DNA of 64,000 nucleotides from Bufo bufo (taxonomy: Eukaryota > Chordata > Amphibia > Anura > Bufonidae): contig NC_053392.1 of the NCBI RefSeq assembly GCF_905171765.1, positions 445,126,837 through 445,190,836 on the forward strand. The letters are read 5' to 3'. A program made the translations under genes and the position numbers. Positions 12,101-24,981 of this stretch are shown piece after piece (the first letter of the stretch is position 1; every line of letters starts with the position of its first letter). The notes under the pieces were generated by a model that saw only the letters and a list, made by a program, of their open reading frames with translations, ran no database searches and was not told where the DNA came from.

Positions 12101-13192
12101 TATACGTTTAATCACAGAATTAGACTTGGATCTGCACTGTAGCGTGTGTGTTAAGTTTTTGAGAATGACCCTATCAGCACCTTGAATATAATATACCCTT
12201 TTAGGGATAGATTTAAAGTAGGCCTGATACAGCAGAAACCACTAATTTAGAGAATTGCAAATTTGGGAATTGCTTTTCAACCCAGAACAAAAACTGTGCT
12301 TTGACGGTCACAAAAATTAACTTGACCAGCTAAAACAGTACAGATTTGGATGAATATAAATGTGAGGCCTATTTTTTAGGCGCTGGGTGACAGGCTCAAC
12401 TTGCCCCTGATGTAGTATATGTCCAAAAAATAACCACACTATTGATGGTTAAATTCACTTGATGAAAGCTTGACCCTGATGTAGGATATAGCAAAAAATA
12501 ACCACACTATTAATGGTTAAATGCACTTGGGTGACACAAGCTCAGCTTGCCCCTGATGTAGTATATGGCCAAAAAATAACCACACTATTGATGGTTAAAT
12601 GCACTTGATGAAAGCTTGAACCTGATGTAGGATATAGCAAAAAATAACCACACTATTGATGGTTAAATGTACTTGGTGGTAGCTTGTGCTGGCGCACCAC
12701 AAGCCACAAAATGGCCGCCGATCACCCCAGAAATAAGTGACTGAAAAACGCTCTGGGCAGCCTAAAAACAGTGAGCAATTGAATATCAGCAGTTCAATGA
12801 TCCACGGCTGTAGATCGATCACTGAATGAAGTCTTTTGGAGGAGTTAATCTGCCTAATCTCGCCCTAACGTCGCAGCAGCAACCTCTCCCTACGCTTGTA
12901 TCAGCAGAGTGACGTGCAGCACTACGTGACCCAAGCTTATATAGAGGCTGGGTCACATGCTGCACTGGCCAATCACAGCCATGCCAATAGTAGGCATGGC
13001 TGTGATGGCCTCTTGGGGCAAGTAGTATGATGCTTGTTGATTGGCTGCTTTTCAGCCTTTCAAAAAGCGCCAAGAAAGCGCCGAACACCGAACCCGGACT
13101 TTTACGAAAATGTTCGGGTTCGGGTCCGTGTCACGGACACCCCAAAATTCGGTACGAACCCGAACTATACAGTTCGGGTTCGCTCATCCCTA
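12101..13192 (-). other. 5' leader, promoter and terminus of hAT copy A
   Basis: Minus-strand counterpart of 2605-3700 in copy B. It holds the leader repeats with the ACCATTAATAG-type core, a TATA box at about 12936-12946 (CTTATATAGAG on the plus strand), CCAAT boxes near 12970 and 13040, and the terminus ending at 13192. The short open frame at 13034 runs out of the terminus into the satellite and is not a gene. Confidence 0.75.
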
Positions 13193-13299
13193 GTCATTGG
13201 ATATCAATTTTACAGCAGGCCAGTGGACTACAGGCCCCAAAAACTATACATTTAGCTTACATTAAAGAACAAGTATGTGGCTGAAGGTAGATTAAACGA

Positions 13300-15250
13300 T
13301 CATTAGATATCAATTTTAAAGCAGGCCAGTGTAATATAGGCCCCAAAAATTATGCGTTCAGCGTATATAGAATATCAAGTAATTATGTGGCTGGAGGTAG
13401 AATACACGGCCATTGGATATCAATTTTATAGCAGGACAGTATACTAAAGGCCCCGAAGATTATGCATTCAGCATACATAAAAGAAGAAATAAGAATATGG
13501 CTGGAGGTAGATTACACGGTCATTGGATATCAATTTTTCAGTAGGCCAGTGTACTATAGGCCCCAAAAATTATTCATTTAGTGTACATTAAAGAACATGT
13601 GGCTGGAGGTAGATTACACGGTCATTGGATATCAATTTTGCAGTAGGCCAGTGTAATATAGGCCAGACAAATTATGCATTCTGAGTACTTAAAAGAACAA
13701 ATAAATATGTTGATTGAGGTAGTTTACACGTTCGAGATAGATTTCACAATCATTGTATAATAATTTTACAGCAGACCAGTGGACTATAGCCCACAAAAAT
13801 AATGCATTCAGCGTACATAAAAGAACAAGTATGTGGCTGGAGGTAGATTACACGGTCATTGGGTATCAATTTTGCAGTAAGCCAGTGTACTATAGGCCCC
13901 AAAAATTATGCATTCATTGTACATTAAAGAACAAGTTAGTATGTGGCTGGAGGTAGATTACATGGTCATTGAATATCAATTTTACTGCAGGCCAGTGTAC
14001 TAAAGGCCAGAAAAATTATGCATTCAGCGTACATAACAGAACAAATATGTATGTGGCTGGAGGTAGTTTACATGGTCATTGGATATCAATTTTACAGCAG
14101 GCCAGTGGACTACAGGCCCCAAAAATAATGCATTCAGCGTACATAAAAGAACAAGTAAGTATGTGGCTGGAGTTAGATTACACAGTCATTGGATATCAAT
14201 TTTACAGCAGGCCAGTGTACTACAGGCCCCAAAAATTTTGCATTCAGCTTACATTAATAACATGTATGCGGCTTAAGGTAGATTACACGGTCATTAGATA
14301 TAAATTTTAAAGCAGGCCAGTGTAATATACGCCCCAAAAATTATGTGTTCAGCGTATATAAAAGATAAAGTAATTATGTGACTGGAGGTAGAATACACGG
14401 CCAGTGGATATCAATTTTATAGCAGGACAGTATACTAAAGGCCCCAAAGATTATGCATTCAGCGTACATAAAAGAACAAATAAGAATATGGCTGTAGGTA
14501 GATTACACGGTCATTGGATATCAATTTTGCAGTAGGCCAGTGTACTATAGGCCCCAAAATTTATTCATTTAGTGTACATTAAAGAACAAGTAAATATGTG
14601 GCTGGAGGTAGATTACACGGTCATTGGATATCAATTTTGTAGTAGGCCAGTGTACTATAGGCCAGACAAATTAGGCATTCTGAGTACTTAAAAGAACAAA
14701 TAAATATGTTGATTGAGGTAGTTTACATGTTCGAGATAGATTTCACAATCATTGTATAATAATTTTACAGCAGACCAGTGGACTATAGCCCACAAAAAAA
14801 ATGCATTCAGCGTACATAAAAGAACAAGTAAGTATGTGGCTGGAGGTAGATTACACTGTCATTGGATATCAATTTTACAGCAGGTCAAATGTACTATAGG
14901 CATCAAAAATTATGCATTCAGCGTATATTAAAGAACAAGTAAGTATGTGGCTGGAGGTACATTACATGGTCATTGAATATCAATTTTACAGCAGGCCAGT
15001 GGACTACAGTCCCCAAAAAAAATGCATTCAGCGTACATAAGAGAACAAGTAAGTTTGTGGCTGGAGGTAGATTACACGGTCATTGGATATCAATTTTACA
15101 GCATGCAAGTGGACTACAGGCCCCAAAAATTATGCATTCAGCGTACATTAAAGAACAAGTAAGTATGTGGCTGGAGGTAGATTACACGGTCATTGGATAT
15201 CAATTTTACAGCAGGTCAAATGTACTATAGGCATCAAAAATTATGCATTC
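13300..15250. repeat. older 999-bp higher-order duplication
   Basis: The unusual monomer run containing TTCGAGATAGATTTCAC at 13731 recurs at 14730, an offset of 999 bp (about nine monomers). The neighbouring monomers match in the same order. Divergence is visibly higher than in the 1417-bp duplication, so this is an earlier event. Confidence 0.7.
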
Positions 15251-15489
15251 AGCGTATATTAAAGAACAAGTAAGTATGTGGCTAGAGGTACATTACATGG
15301 TCATTGAATATCAATTTTACAGCAGGCCAGTGGACTACAGTCCCCAAAAAAAATGCATTCAGCGTACATAAGAGAACAAGTAAGTTTGTGGCTGGAGGTA
15401 GATTACACGGTCATTGGATATCAATTTTGCAGTAGGCCAGTGTACTATAGGCACCAAAAATTATGCATTCAGTGTACATTAAAGAACAA

Positions 15490-18320
15490 GTAAGTATGTG
15501 GCTGGAGGTAGATTAAGTGGTCATTGGATATCAATTTTACTGCAGGCCAGTGTACTAAAAGCCAGAAAAATTATGCATTCAGTGTACGTAAAAGAACAAA
15601 TATGTATGTTGCTGGAGATAGTTTGCATGGTCATTGGATATCAATTTTACAGCAGGCCAGTGGACTACAGGCCCCAAAAACTATACATTCAGCTTACATT
15701 AAAGAACAAGTATGTGGCTGAAGGTAGATTACACGGTCATTAGATATCAATTTTACAGCAGGCCAGTGTAATATAGGCCTCAAAAATTATGCGTTCAGCG
15801 TATATAAAATATCAAGTAATTATGTGGCTGGAGGTAGAATACACGGCCATTGGATATCAATTTTATAGCAGGACAGTATACTAAAGGCCCCGAAGATTAT
15901 GCATTCAGCATACATAAAAGTACAAATACGAATATGGCTGGAGGTAGATTACACGGTCATTGGATATCAATTTTTCAGTAGGCCAGTGTACTATAGGCCC
16001 CAAAAATTATTCATTTAGTGTACATTAAAGAACATGTGGCTGGAGGTAGATTACACGGTCATTGGATATGAATTTTTTAGCAGTCCAGTGACTATAGGCC
16101 AGACAAATTATGCATTCTGAGTACATAAAAGAACAAATAAATATGTTGATTGAGGTAGTTTACACGTTCATTGGATATCATTTTTAAAGCAGGCCAGTGG
16201 ACTACAGACCCCAAAAATTATGCATTCAGCGTACATAAAAGAACAAGTAAGTATGTGGCTGGAGGTCGATTACACGGTCATTGTATTTCAATTTTGCAGC
16301 TAGCAATTGGACTACAGACCCCAAAGATTATGCATTCATCGTACATTAAAGAACAAATAAGAATATGGCTGGAGGTAGATTACACAGTCATTGGATATCA
16401 ATTTTGCATTAGGCCAGTGTACTATAGGCCCCAAAATTTATTAATTTATTGTACATTAAAGAACAAGTAAGTATGTGGCTGGAGGTAGATTACACGGTCA
16501 TTGGATATCAATTTTGCAGTAGGCCAGTGCACTATAGGCCCCAAAGATTATGCATTCAGCGTACATTAAAGAACAAGTAAGTATCTTTCTGGAGGTAGAT
16601 TACACAATCATTGTATAATGATTTTACAGCAGGCCAGTGGACTACAGGCCACAAAAATTATGCAATCAGCGTACATAAGAGAACAAGTAAGTATGTGGCT
16701 GGAGGTAGATTACATGGTCATTGGATATCAATTTTACAGCAGGCCAATGTACTATAGCCATTCAAAAATTATGCATTCAGCGTACATAAGAGAACAAGTA
16801 AGTATGTGGCTGGAGGTAGATTACACGGTCATTGGATATCAATTTTGCAGTAGGCCAGTGGACTAAAGGCCCCAAAAAAATGCATTCAGCATACATTAAA
16901 GAACAAGTAAGTATGTGGCTGGAGGTAGATTACGTGGTCATTGGATATCAATTTTACTGCAGGCCAGTGTACTAAAAGCCAGAAAAATTATGCATTCAGT
17001 GTACGTAAAAGAACAAATATGTATGTTGCTGGAGATAGTTTGCATGGTCATTGGATATCAATTTTACAGCAGGCCAGTGGACTACAGGCCCCAAAAACTA
17101 TACATTCAGCTTACATTAAAGAACAAGTATGTGGCTGAAGGTAGATTACACGGTCATTAGATATCAATTTTACAGCAGGCCAGTGTAATATAGGCCTCAA
17201 AAATTATGCGTTCAGCGTATATAAAATATCAAGTAATTATGTGGCTGGAGGTAGAATACACGGCCATTGGATATCAATTTTATAGCAGGACAGTATACTA
17301 AAGGCCCCGAAGATTATGCATTCAGCATACATAAAAGTACAAATACGAATATGGCTGGAGGTAGATTACACGGTCATTGGATATCAATTTTTCAGTAGGC
17401 CAGTGTACTATAGGCCCCAAAAATTATTTATTTAGTGTACATTAAAGAACATGTGGCTGGAGGTAGATTACACGGTCATTGGATATGAATTTTTTAGCAG
17501 TCCAGTGACTATAGGCCAGACAAATTATGCATTCTGAGTACATAAAAGAACAAATAAATATGTTGATTGAGGTAGTTTACACGTTCATTGGATATCATTT
17601 TTAAAGCAGGCCAGTGGACTACAGACCCCAAAAATTATGCATTCAGCGTACATAAAAGAACAAGTAAGTATGTGGCTGGAGGTCGATTACACGGTCATTG
17701 TATTTCAATTTTGCAGCTAGCAATTGGACTACAGACCCCAAAGATTATGCATTCATCGTACATTAAAGAACAAATAAGAATATGGCTGGAGGTAGATTAC
17801 ACAGTCATTGGATATCAATTTTGCATTAGGCCAGTGTACTATAGGCCCCAAAATTTATTAATTTATTGTACATTAAAGAACAAGTAAGTATGTGGCTGGA
17901 GGTAGATTACACGGTCATTGGATATCAATTTTGCAGTAGGCCAGTGCACTATAGGCCCCAAAGATTATGCATTCAGCGTACATTAAAGAACAAGTAAGTA
18001 TCTTTCTGGAGGTAGATTACACAATCATTGTATAATGATTTTACAGCAGGCCAGTGGACTACAGGCCACAAAAATTATGCAATCAGCGTACATAAGAGAA
18101 CAAGTAAGTATGTGGCTGGAGGTAGATTACATGGTCATTGGATATCAATTTTACAGCAGGCCAATGTACTATAGCCATTCAAAAATTATGCATTCAGCGT
18201 ACATAAGAGAACAAGTAAGTATGTGGCTGGAGGTAGATTACACGGTCATTGGATATCAATTTTGCAGTAGGCCAGTGGACTAAAGGCCCCAAAAAAATGC
18301 ATTCAGCATACATTAAAGAA
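15490..18320. repeat. 1417-bp higher-order duplication in the satellite
   Basis: The block 15490-16906 recurs at 16907 to about 18320 with an offset of exactly 1417 bp (about 13 monomers). The two copies are almost identical. Differences I saw include GATTAAGTGG at about 15511 versus GATTACGTGG at about 16928, and ATTCATTT versus ATTTATTT (about 16008 and 17425). Neighbouring monomers differ far more, so the block was duplicated recently as a unit. Confidence 0.9.
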
Positions 18321-20284
18321 CAAGTAAGTATGTGGCTGGAGGTACATTACACGGTCATTGAATATCAATTTTACAGCAGGCCAGTGTACTACAGGCCCCA
18401 AAAATTATGCATTCAGCGTACATTAAAAAACAAGTAAGTATGTGGCTGGAGGTACATTACACGGTCATTGAATATCAATTTTACAGCAGGCCAGTGTACT
18501 ATAGGCCCCAAAAATTATGCATTCAGCGTACACTAAAGAAAAAATAAGTATGTGGCTGGTGAAAGATTACACGGTCATTGGATATCATTTTTATAGCAGA
18601 CCAGTGTACTATAGGCCCCAATTATTATGCATTCAGCGTACATAAAATAACAAATAAGTATGTGACTGGAGGTAGATTACACGGTCATTGAATATAAATT
18701 TTACAGCCGGCCAGTGTTTTACAGGCACCAAAAATTATGCATTCAGCGTACACTAAAGAAAAAATATGTATGTGGCTGGAGGTAGATTACACGGTCATTG
18801 GATATCAATTTTACATCAGGCCAGTGGACTACAGGCCCCAAAAATTATGCATTCAGCGTACATAAGAGAACAAGTAAGTGTGTGGCTGGAGGTAGATTAC
18901 ATGGTCATTGGATATCAATTTTACAGCAGGTCAGTGTACTACAGGCCAGAAAAATTATGCATTCAGCGTACATAACAGAACAAATATGTATGTGGCTAGA
19001 GGTAGTTTACACGGTCATTGGATATCAATTTTGCAGTATGCCAGTGTACTATAGGCCCCAAATATTATGCATCCAGTGTACATTAAAGAACAAGTAAGTA
19101 TGTGGCTGGAGTTAGATTACACGGTCATTGGATATCAATTTTACAGCAGGCCAGTGTACTACAGGCCCCAAACATTAAGCATTCAGCGTACATTAAAGAA
19201 CATGTATTTGGCTGAAGGTAGATTACACGGTCTTTAGATATCAATTTTAAAGCAGGCCAGTGTAATATAGGCCCTAAAAATTATGCGTTCTGCGTATATA
19301 AAAGATCAAGTAATTATGTGGCTGGAGATAGAATACACGGCCATTGGAAATCAATTTTATAGCAGGACAGTATACTAAAGGCCCCAAAGATTATGCATTC
19401 AGCGTACATAAAAGAACAAATAAGAATATGGCTGGAGGTAGATTACACGGTCATTGGACATCAATGTTGCAGTAGGCCAGTGTACTATAGGCCCCAAAAA
19501 TTATTCATTTAGTGTACATTAAAGAACAAGTAAGTATGTGGCTGGAGGTAGATTACATGGTCATTGGATATCAATTTTACAGCAGGCCAGTGGACTACAG
19601 GCCACAAAAATTCTGCATTCAGCATACATAAAAGAACAAGTAAGTATGTTGCTGGAGGTAGATTACACAGTCATTGGATTTCAATTTTACAGCAGGCCAG
19701 TGTACTACAGGCCCCAAAAATTATGCATTCAGCGTATATTAAAGAACAAGTAAGTATGTGGCTGGAGGTAGATTACACGGTCATTGGATATCAATTTTGC
19801 AGTAGGCCAGTGTACTATAGGCCCCAAAAATCATTCATTTAGTGTACATTAAAGAACAAGTAAATATGTGGCTGGAGGTACATTACACGGTCATTGAATA
19901 TCAATTTTACAGCAGGCCAGTGTACTACAGGCCCCAAAAATTATGCATTCAGCGTACACTAAAGAAAAAATAAGTATGTGGCTGGAGGTAGATTACACGG
20001 TCATTGGATATCAATTTTACAGCAGGCCAGTGGACTATAGGCCCCCAAAAAAATGCATTCAGCGTACATAAGAGAACAAGTAAGTATGTGGCTGTAGGTA
20101 GATTACACGGTCATTGGATATCAATTTTGCAGTATGCCAGTATACTATAGGCCCCAAATATTATGCATCAAGTGTACATTAAAGAACAAGTAAGTATGTG
20201 GCTGGAGTTAGATTACACGGTCATTGGATATCAATTTTACAGCAGGCCAGTGGACTACAGGCCCCCAAAAAAATGCATTCAGCG

Positions 20285-20382
20285 TTATGGGGGATCTGTG
20301 GGTGACACTTATGGGGGATCTGTGGGTGACACTTATGGGGGATCTGTGGGTTACACTTATGGGGGATCTGTGGGTGACACTT
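20285..20382 (+). repeat. 24-bp minisatellite block inside the satellite
   Basis: Four copies of a 24-bp unit, TTATGGGGGATCTGTGGGTGACAC with one GGTTACAC variant, sit inside a satellite monomer. The array flanks both end in AAAAAATGCATTCAGCG, so a 17-base stretch of the monomer is duplicated around the block. The same unit, with the same variant, occurs in the MITE at about 21055-21155. Confidence 0.85.
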
Positions 20383-20842
20383 AAAAAAATGCATTCAGCG
20401 TACATAAGAGAACAAGTAAGTATGTGGCTGTAGGTAGATTACACGGTCATTGGATATCAATTTTGCAGTATGCCAGTGTACTATAGGCCCCAAATATTAT
20501 GCATCCAGTGTACATTAAAGAACAAGTAAGTATGTGGCTGGAGTTAGATTACACGGTCATTGGATATCAATTTTACAGCAGGCCAGTGGACTACAGGCCC
20601 CCCAAAAAATGCATTCAGCGTACATAAGAGAACAAGTAAGTATGTGGCTGTAGGTAGATTACACGGTCATTGGATATCAATTTTGCAGTATGCCAGTGTA
20701 CTATAGGCCCCAAATATTATGCATCCAGTGTACATTAAAGAACAAGTAAGTATGTGGCTGGAGTTAGATTACACGGTCATTGGATATCAATTTTACAGCA
20801 GGCCAGTGAACTACAGACCCCAAAAATTATGCATTCAGCTTA

Positions 20843-21965
20843 CCGTATTTTTTGCCCTATAAGACGCACCGGCCCATAAGACGCACCTAGGTCTTTGAGG
20901 AGGAAAATAAGAAAAAATAATATTTTGAACCAAAAGGTGTGCTTTTGTTGGCTTTTGAACTAATTGTGGTCTGTGAATGGCGCACTGTTATGGGGGATCT
21001 GTGGATGGCGCACTGTTATGGGGGATCTGTGGATGGCGCACTGTTATGGGGGATCTGTGGGTGACACTTATGGGGGATCTGTGGGTGACACTTATGGGGG
21101 ATCTGTGGGTTACACTTATGGGGGATCTGTGGGTGACACTTATGGGGGATCTGTGGGTGGCTCTTACTGGGGTCTCTGGATGGCACTGTTATGGGGATCT
21201 GTGTATGACAGTTATGGGGGGATCTGTGGATGACACATATATAGCATCTTATGTTATGTGTCAACCACAGATCCCCTCCATAACAGTGTCCCTGTAGTGA
21301 ATGACCCTCAATACAGGGGATGGGGGTCGCATCTGCTTTTATAATGACAATGGGGCCCGTGCAGTGATTGTATTCTACTACACGGGCCCCGCTCACTGTA
21401 TAATCATATCTGTAATAGTTAATTGTTATGTATATAATCGGGTAATCAGCGCCTGTATTACTTACAACTACAAGCGCTCGGTAGCAGAGAGGAGGCAGGC
21501 CGGGAGGACGGGCACTGGCAGTGTGAGTCACTACGTCATGCGCCCACGCCGCCTGCTTCATTCATAAAGTGGGTGGAGGCGCATGACATGGTAAATCACG
21601 CTGCCAGCGCCCGTCCTCCCGGCCTGCCTCCTCCCTCCTCTCTGCTACCGCTTGTAGTTCTAAGTATACAGGCGCTGATTACCCGATTATATACATAACA
21701 ATTAACTATTACAGATACTATTATACAGTGAGCGGGCCCCGTGTAATAGAATAAAGTCACTGCACGGGCCCCACTGTCATTATAAAAGCAGATGCCGGCC
21801 CCCAGCCCCTCCTCCCTCACAGCTGATGCACCCGCCGTGCGGCATCGCGGCGGGTGTATCATTGAAAATTTGGCAAAATGCAGCATTTGCCCCATAAGAC
21901 GCACTGCTATTTTCCCTCCACTTTTTTTGGGGGGGGGAGTGCGTCTTATCTGGCGAAAAATACGG
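20843..21965. mobile_element. TA-flanked MITE with internal minisatellite and palindrome
   Basis: Inverted ends CCGTATTTTTTGCCCTATAA (20843) and, on the minus strand, CCGTATTTTTCGCCAGATAA (ending 21965), each followed by GACGCAC. TA flanks both sides (20841-20842 and 21966-21967). Inside are a minisatellite of GGGGATCTGTGGATGGC- and GGGGATCTGTGGGTGACAC-type units (20990-21240) and a large palindrome (21320-21806). There is no transposase. The TA target points to the Tc1/mariner-type group, but the superfamily is not certain. Confidence 0.75.
21320..21806. repeat. large GC-rich palindrome inside the MITE
   Basis: The arms 21320-21555 and 21572-21806 are inverted copies of each other: GCATCTGCTTTTATAATGAC on the left pairs with GTCATTATAAAAGCAGATGC on the right. 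The centre is around CTTCATTCATAAAGTGGG (21555-21572). The arms contain CpG-rich segments. Single-stranded DNA or RNA from here would form a hairpin of more than 200 bp with a few mismatches. Confidence 0.85.
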
Positions 21966-21967
21966 TA

Positions 21968-24855
21968 AGTCATTCTTGTCATTTAACCCTAGAGGGCCCA
22001 TGGCTTGCGTTCTGATTATCCATGCTGCTTCTCGCTGCAGGAGAATGCGTTTTCTGTCTCCGCTTCTCATGGGGGTGTGGACAACTTCAATACCCGCACA
22101 TTTCAAAATATCACTGTTCCCCGCATGTTCATTATGTATATGCTCAATTAATCTGGTTGCTCCATTTCTGGTAGTGATTGATTTTTTGTGTTCCCTAAAG
22201 CGTACCAATGTAAAACCTCCCGCATGGGCACAGAATCGCATATACAACATATTGGGTCTTACAGTGTATAAATTGTTTAACTACATGTGCTACATGTCCC
22301 AGCTGCAGGTATTTCTGCTTGTGTGCATATGCGCACATAGAGCAGTGTCCACATGCGAAGTTTCCTCTGGGAGCATTCCTGCCCAGCCAGTTATCAACTG
22401 GACGGGGGAGGTTGCTCCTAACAATGGCATCTCCTATAGGCTTACTTCTGCGAAAACTGACAATTGGGGGATTGTCTACTATAGCTGCCAGGGAAGCGTC
22501 CCTCTGCAGCATTTGCCAGTTGTTTAAAATCACTGTTTTGATGGTTGAAGCCATTGGGGAAAAGTCGAATGTGAACACTGCTCTACGCTCGCAGTCATTA
22601 TCTCGTTGTCTCCTCTTTTTCTTTTTTGTGTTGATGTCTCTACCCAGAATCTCTCTCCTGTGTATACACTTCAAATATGCGTTATCTACTATCTTCTCCG
22701 GGTAACCCCTTTGTAAAAATCGTCTCTTCATGTCCACACATTGCTCTCTAAACTCAGTGTCATCTTTCAAAATTCTGGCAAGGCGCATGAATTGGCTGTA
22801 TGGAATTGCGGTTTTGATGTGCGGTGGGTGATAACTCATATAATGTAATAGTGCATTAGTGGATGTAGCTTTTCTGTAAATGGTGGGGTTTAGCTGCCCA
22901 TTGTTAACCCTTACCTTGACATCAAGAAAATCCAGTTCCTCCGCACTGACTGTGCTGGTGAACCGCATATTCATATTATTCGCTTGATTCAGATATTCCA
23001 CAAATGCACTAAACATATGTTTATCGCCTGTCCAGACAATGAATATATCATCAATATATCGAAGAAAGACTTTGATATATCGAATGAATGGATTCTGGAC
23101 AGTGTAAATATACCTCTCTTCAAAAATGGCTAAAAATAAATTAGCAAGGGTGCATGAGACAGGTGTGCCTGTCAATTGTTTGAACCATTCCTGGTTAAAG
23201 GTGAAAGCATTATGTGTCAGTATGAATGAGAGGGATTCCGTGACAAAATCAACATATTCGTCACTCTTGTTAATTTTGCGCAAGATATCCCGAATTATCT
23301 CTATCCCCAGTTCTTGTGGAATCCTGGTGTACAGACTCTCCACATCTATCGCAGCTAAATAGAAACCATCCTGCCATTGTATATGTTTCAAGGCCTCTAA
23401 AAAATCTGTGGTATCCTCCAAATAGGAAGGGACACCTTTCAACACTGGGCGCAACATCCAATCCAGATATTGGAACAGGGATTCGGTCAAAGAACCGTTC
23501 CCTGACACTATGGGGTGTCCAGGTGGGTTTACCAGTGATTTATGGACCTTGGGTACTATGTACCACACAGGTTTAATAGGGAACTGGGGATAGAGCTTTT
23601 CGGCCTCGCGCTTAGTGAGAAAACCTCTGTCAACATACTTCCACAGTAATGTTCTAAGTTGTTGTTGGTACTTGGAGGTGGGGTCTGAGGTGAGGGGAGC
23701 ATAGGTGTTGATATCCCTAAGTTGTCTATTGGCCTCTTGCATGTAACATGTCCTATACATAACTACCACATTGCCCCCCCTTGTCGGCTGGTTTGATTAT
23801 GATCTCTTTGCATTTCTCAAGCCAATCCGAAGCCTTGCGCTCACCCGCACTAAGGTTGGACTGAATCTGTGGATATATCAATGCCTTGGTTTCCTTCAAG
23901 ACTTGCTTGAAGAAGAGATCCAAACTACCTCCAGCCGACAAGGGGGGAGTGAACGTGGACTTGATTCCTTGTGTGAAGGGCTCTGATTTTTGTATGTGTT
24001 CCTGCATCTCAGAATCCCCACTGTTTTCCAGGTCTAACAGCGTGAGAACCAACTGTCTATCTTGCTCTTCTACTCCATGTGTCAAGTGAAAGCCTAGTGG
24101 ACCTATGGGTGCAGATTGTGTTGTTTGGACATGTTCTGCAGTATGCTTGTACATTTGAAAATGTTTATGCAAATTCAATTTCCTTATAGCTCTAAACATG
24201 TCTACTTCAAAATTCACCACATTAAACTCAGATACCAGTCCATAATTAAGACCTTTGGACAATAATGAGAGTCAGTCACTGTCCAGAACAATGTCTGTGA
24301 GATTAACCACATTATGACCTGGTGAAAGATGGTGTACCTCACCCACATCTAGTACAGTCTCCACGCCACTTGCTTCCTCTTGTATCCGCCCCTGTATGGT
24401 CTTGCGTCTTGTGCTCCCCCTTCGGGTGCCTCTCCTAAAGGGGGTTGTTGTATTGCTGCTTCTTGGCTTGCTTGTTCCTCATGTAGATTTGTTCTGGCGC
24501 TATTAAATTCCTCAGAGGTGCTCGAGTCAGATTCAGAGGTCCAGTAGTCGCGTGATCGCCTATTCCTCCTGCGCCGGCCTCTATCATTGTATCACTGTTT
24601 AGTGGGTTTCCAATCAAAGACGCGGTTGTTATCAAAGTCATTTTTATCCCGTAAAAACGTAGCTTTCTTACGTTCCTTTATCACAGCTTGTATAGGTATC
24701 AGCTGCTTTTCCAGTTTCTTCATAAATGCTTTGTATTGATTCTCCGTGCGCCTCATTTTCAAGTCATTTTTTACTTGATTTAACTCCAAAATCTCTGTGT
24801 TGTATTCTTTTTGATTGCGGGAGAAGCAGCATGGATAATCTGGGTTAAATGACAA
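21968..24855 (-). pseudogene. Penelope-like polyprotein (RT plus GIY-YIG endonuclease), frameshifted
   Basis: From the N terminus there is a Lys-rich coiled start (24855-24592, MSFNPDYPCC...), then 24262-23753 ending in IIKPADKGG, then the RT frame (23769-22195). In that 524-residue frame I see YIVPKVHK (70-77), AIDVESLYTRIP (140-151, motif A), GTPVSCTLANLF (motif B), the YIDD catalytic box (238-241) and LDFLDVKV. A CGHCSMC cysteine pair and YVVYAILCPCGRFYIG (the GIY-YIG core) follow near the end. The endonuclease continues as RFREHKKS in another frame (about 22196 downwards). The PADKGG break coincides with a run of seven C at 23774-23780. An in-frame stop or frame change separates the first segment near 24592. 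It would reverse-transcribe and integrate its own RNA if restored. Confidence 0.85.
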
Positions 24856-24981
24856 GAATTACTTAGCTGTTTTCATCTGATTGGTTTTAGCACACATGTT
24901 TTTTATACCACTTTAATTGTAACCAGTGACGTGTATGAGATGAGGGTATTTATAACCCCCTCCTCCTCCATGTCACAGGAG

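Larger units (their letters stand above)
1..13192 (-). mobile_element. hAT transposon copy A (BED-finger type), interrupted, runs off the window start
   Basis: The right edge carries the hAT terminus: the sequence up to 13192, read on the minus strand, begins TAGGGATGAGCGAAC and matches the left end of copy B at 2605. The next eight bases, GTCATTGG (13193-13200), belong to the surrounding satellite and are the expected 8-bp target duplication; its partner lies before base 1. The element is read on the minus strand and is split by copy B (2605-9763) and by a tandem retroelement (10178-12100). Parts present are the 5' terminus and leader (10020-13192), the first coding block (9772-9966) and most of the transposase (1-2604). 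The 3' end is outside the window. Assignment to hAT rests on the BED finger, the C-terminal dimerisation region seen in its sister copies, and 8-bp target duplications. Confidence 0.85.
13193..20842. repeat. satellite array, about 110-bp monomer
   Basis: About 70 head-to-tail monomers of about 110 bp (for example, CATTGGATATCAA starts at 14077 and 14187). Each carries GGCCAGTG, a GCATTCAGCGTACAT segment and GTGGCTGGAGGTAGATTAC. Monomers differ by several percent and by small indels. Three monomers make 330 bp, so short open frames appear all along; their products (such as GYQFYSRPVYYRPQKLCI) are by-products. hAT copy A was inserted in this array at GTCATTGG, so the array once extended leftwards. 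Confidence 0.95.

Noticed and set aside
13753..20433. Many 60-110 residue frames in the satellite
   Set aside because: They repeat with the 110-bp monomer (330 bp per three units) and shift frame between copies; satellite by-products.
13193..20842. CRISPR-like array
   Set aside because: Monomers are contiguous without unique spacers, and the setting is a eukaryotic genome.
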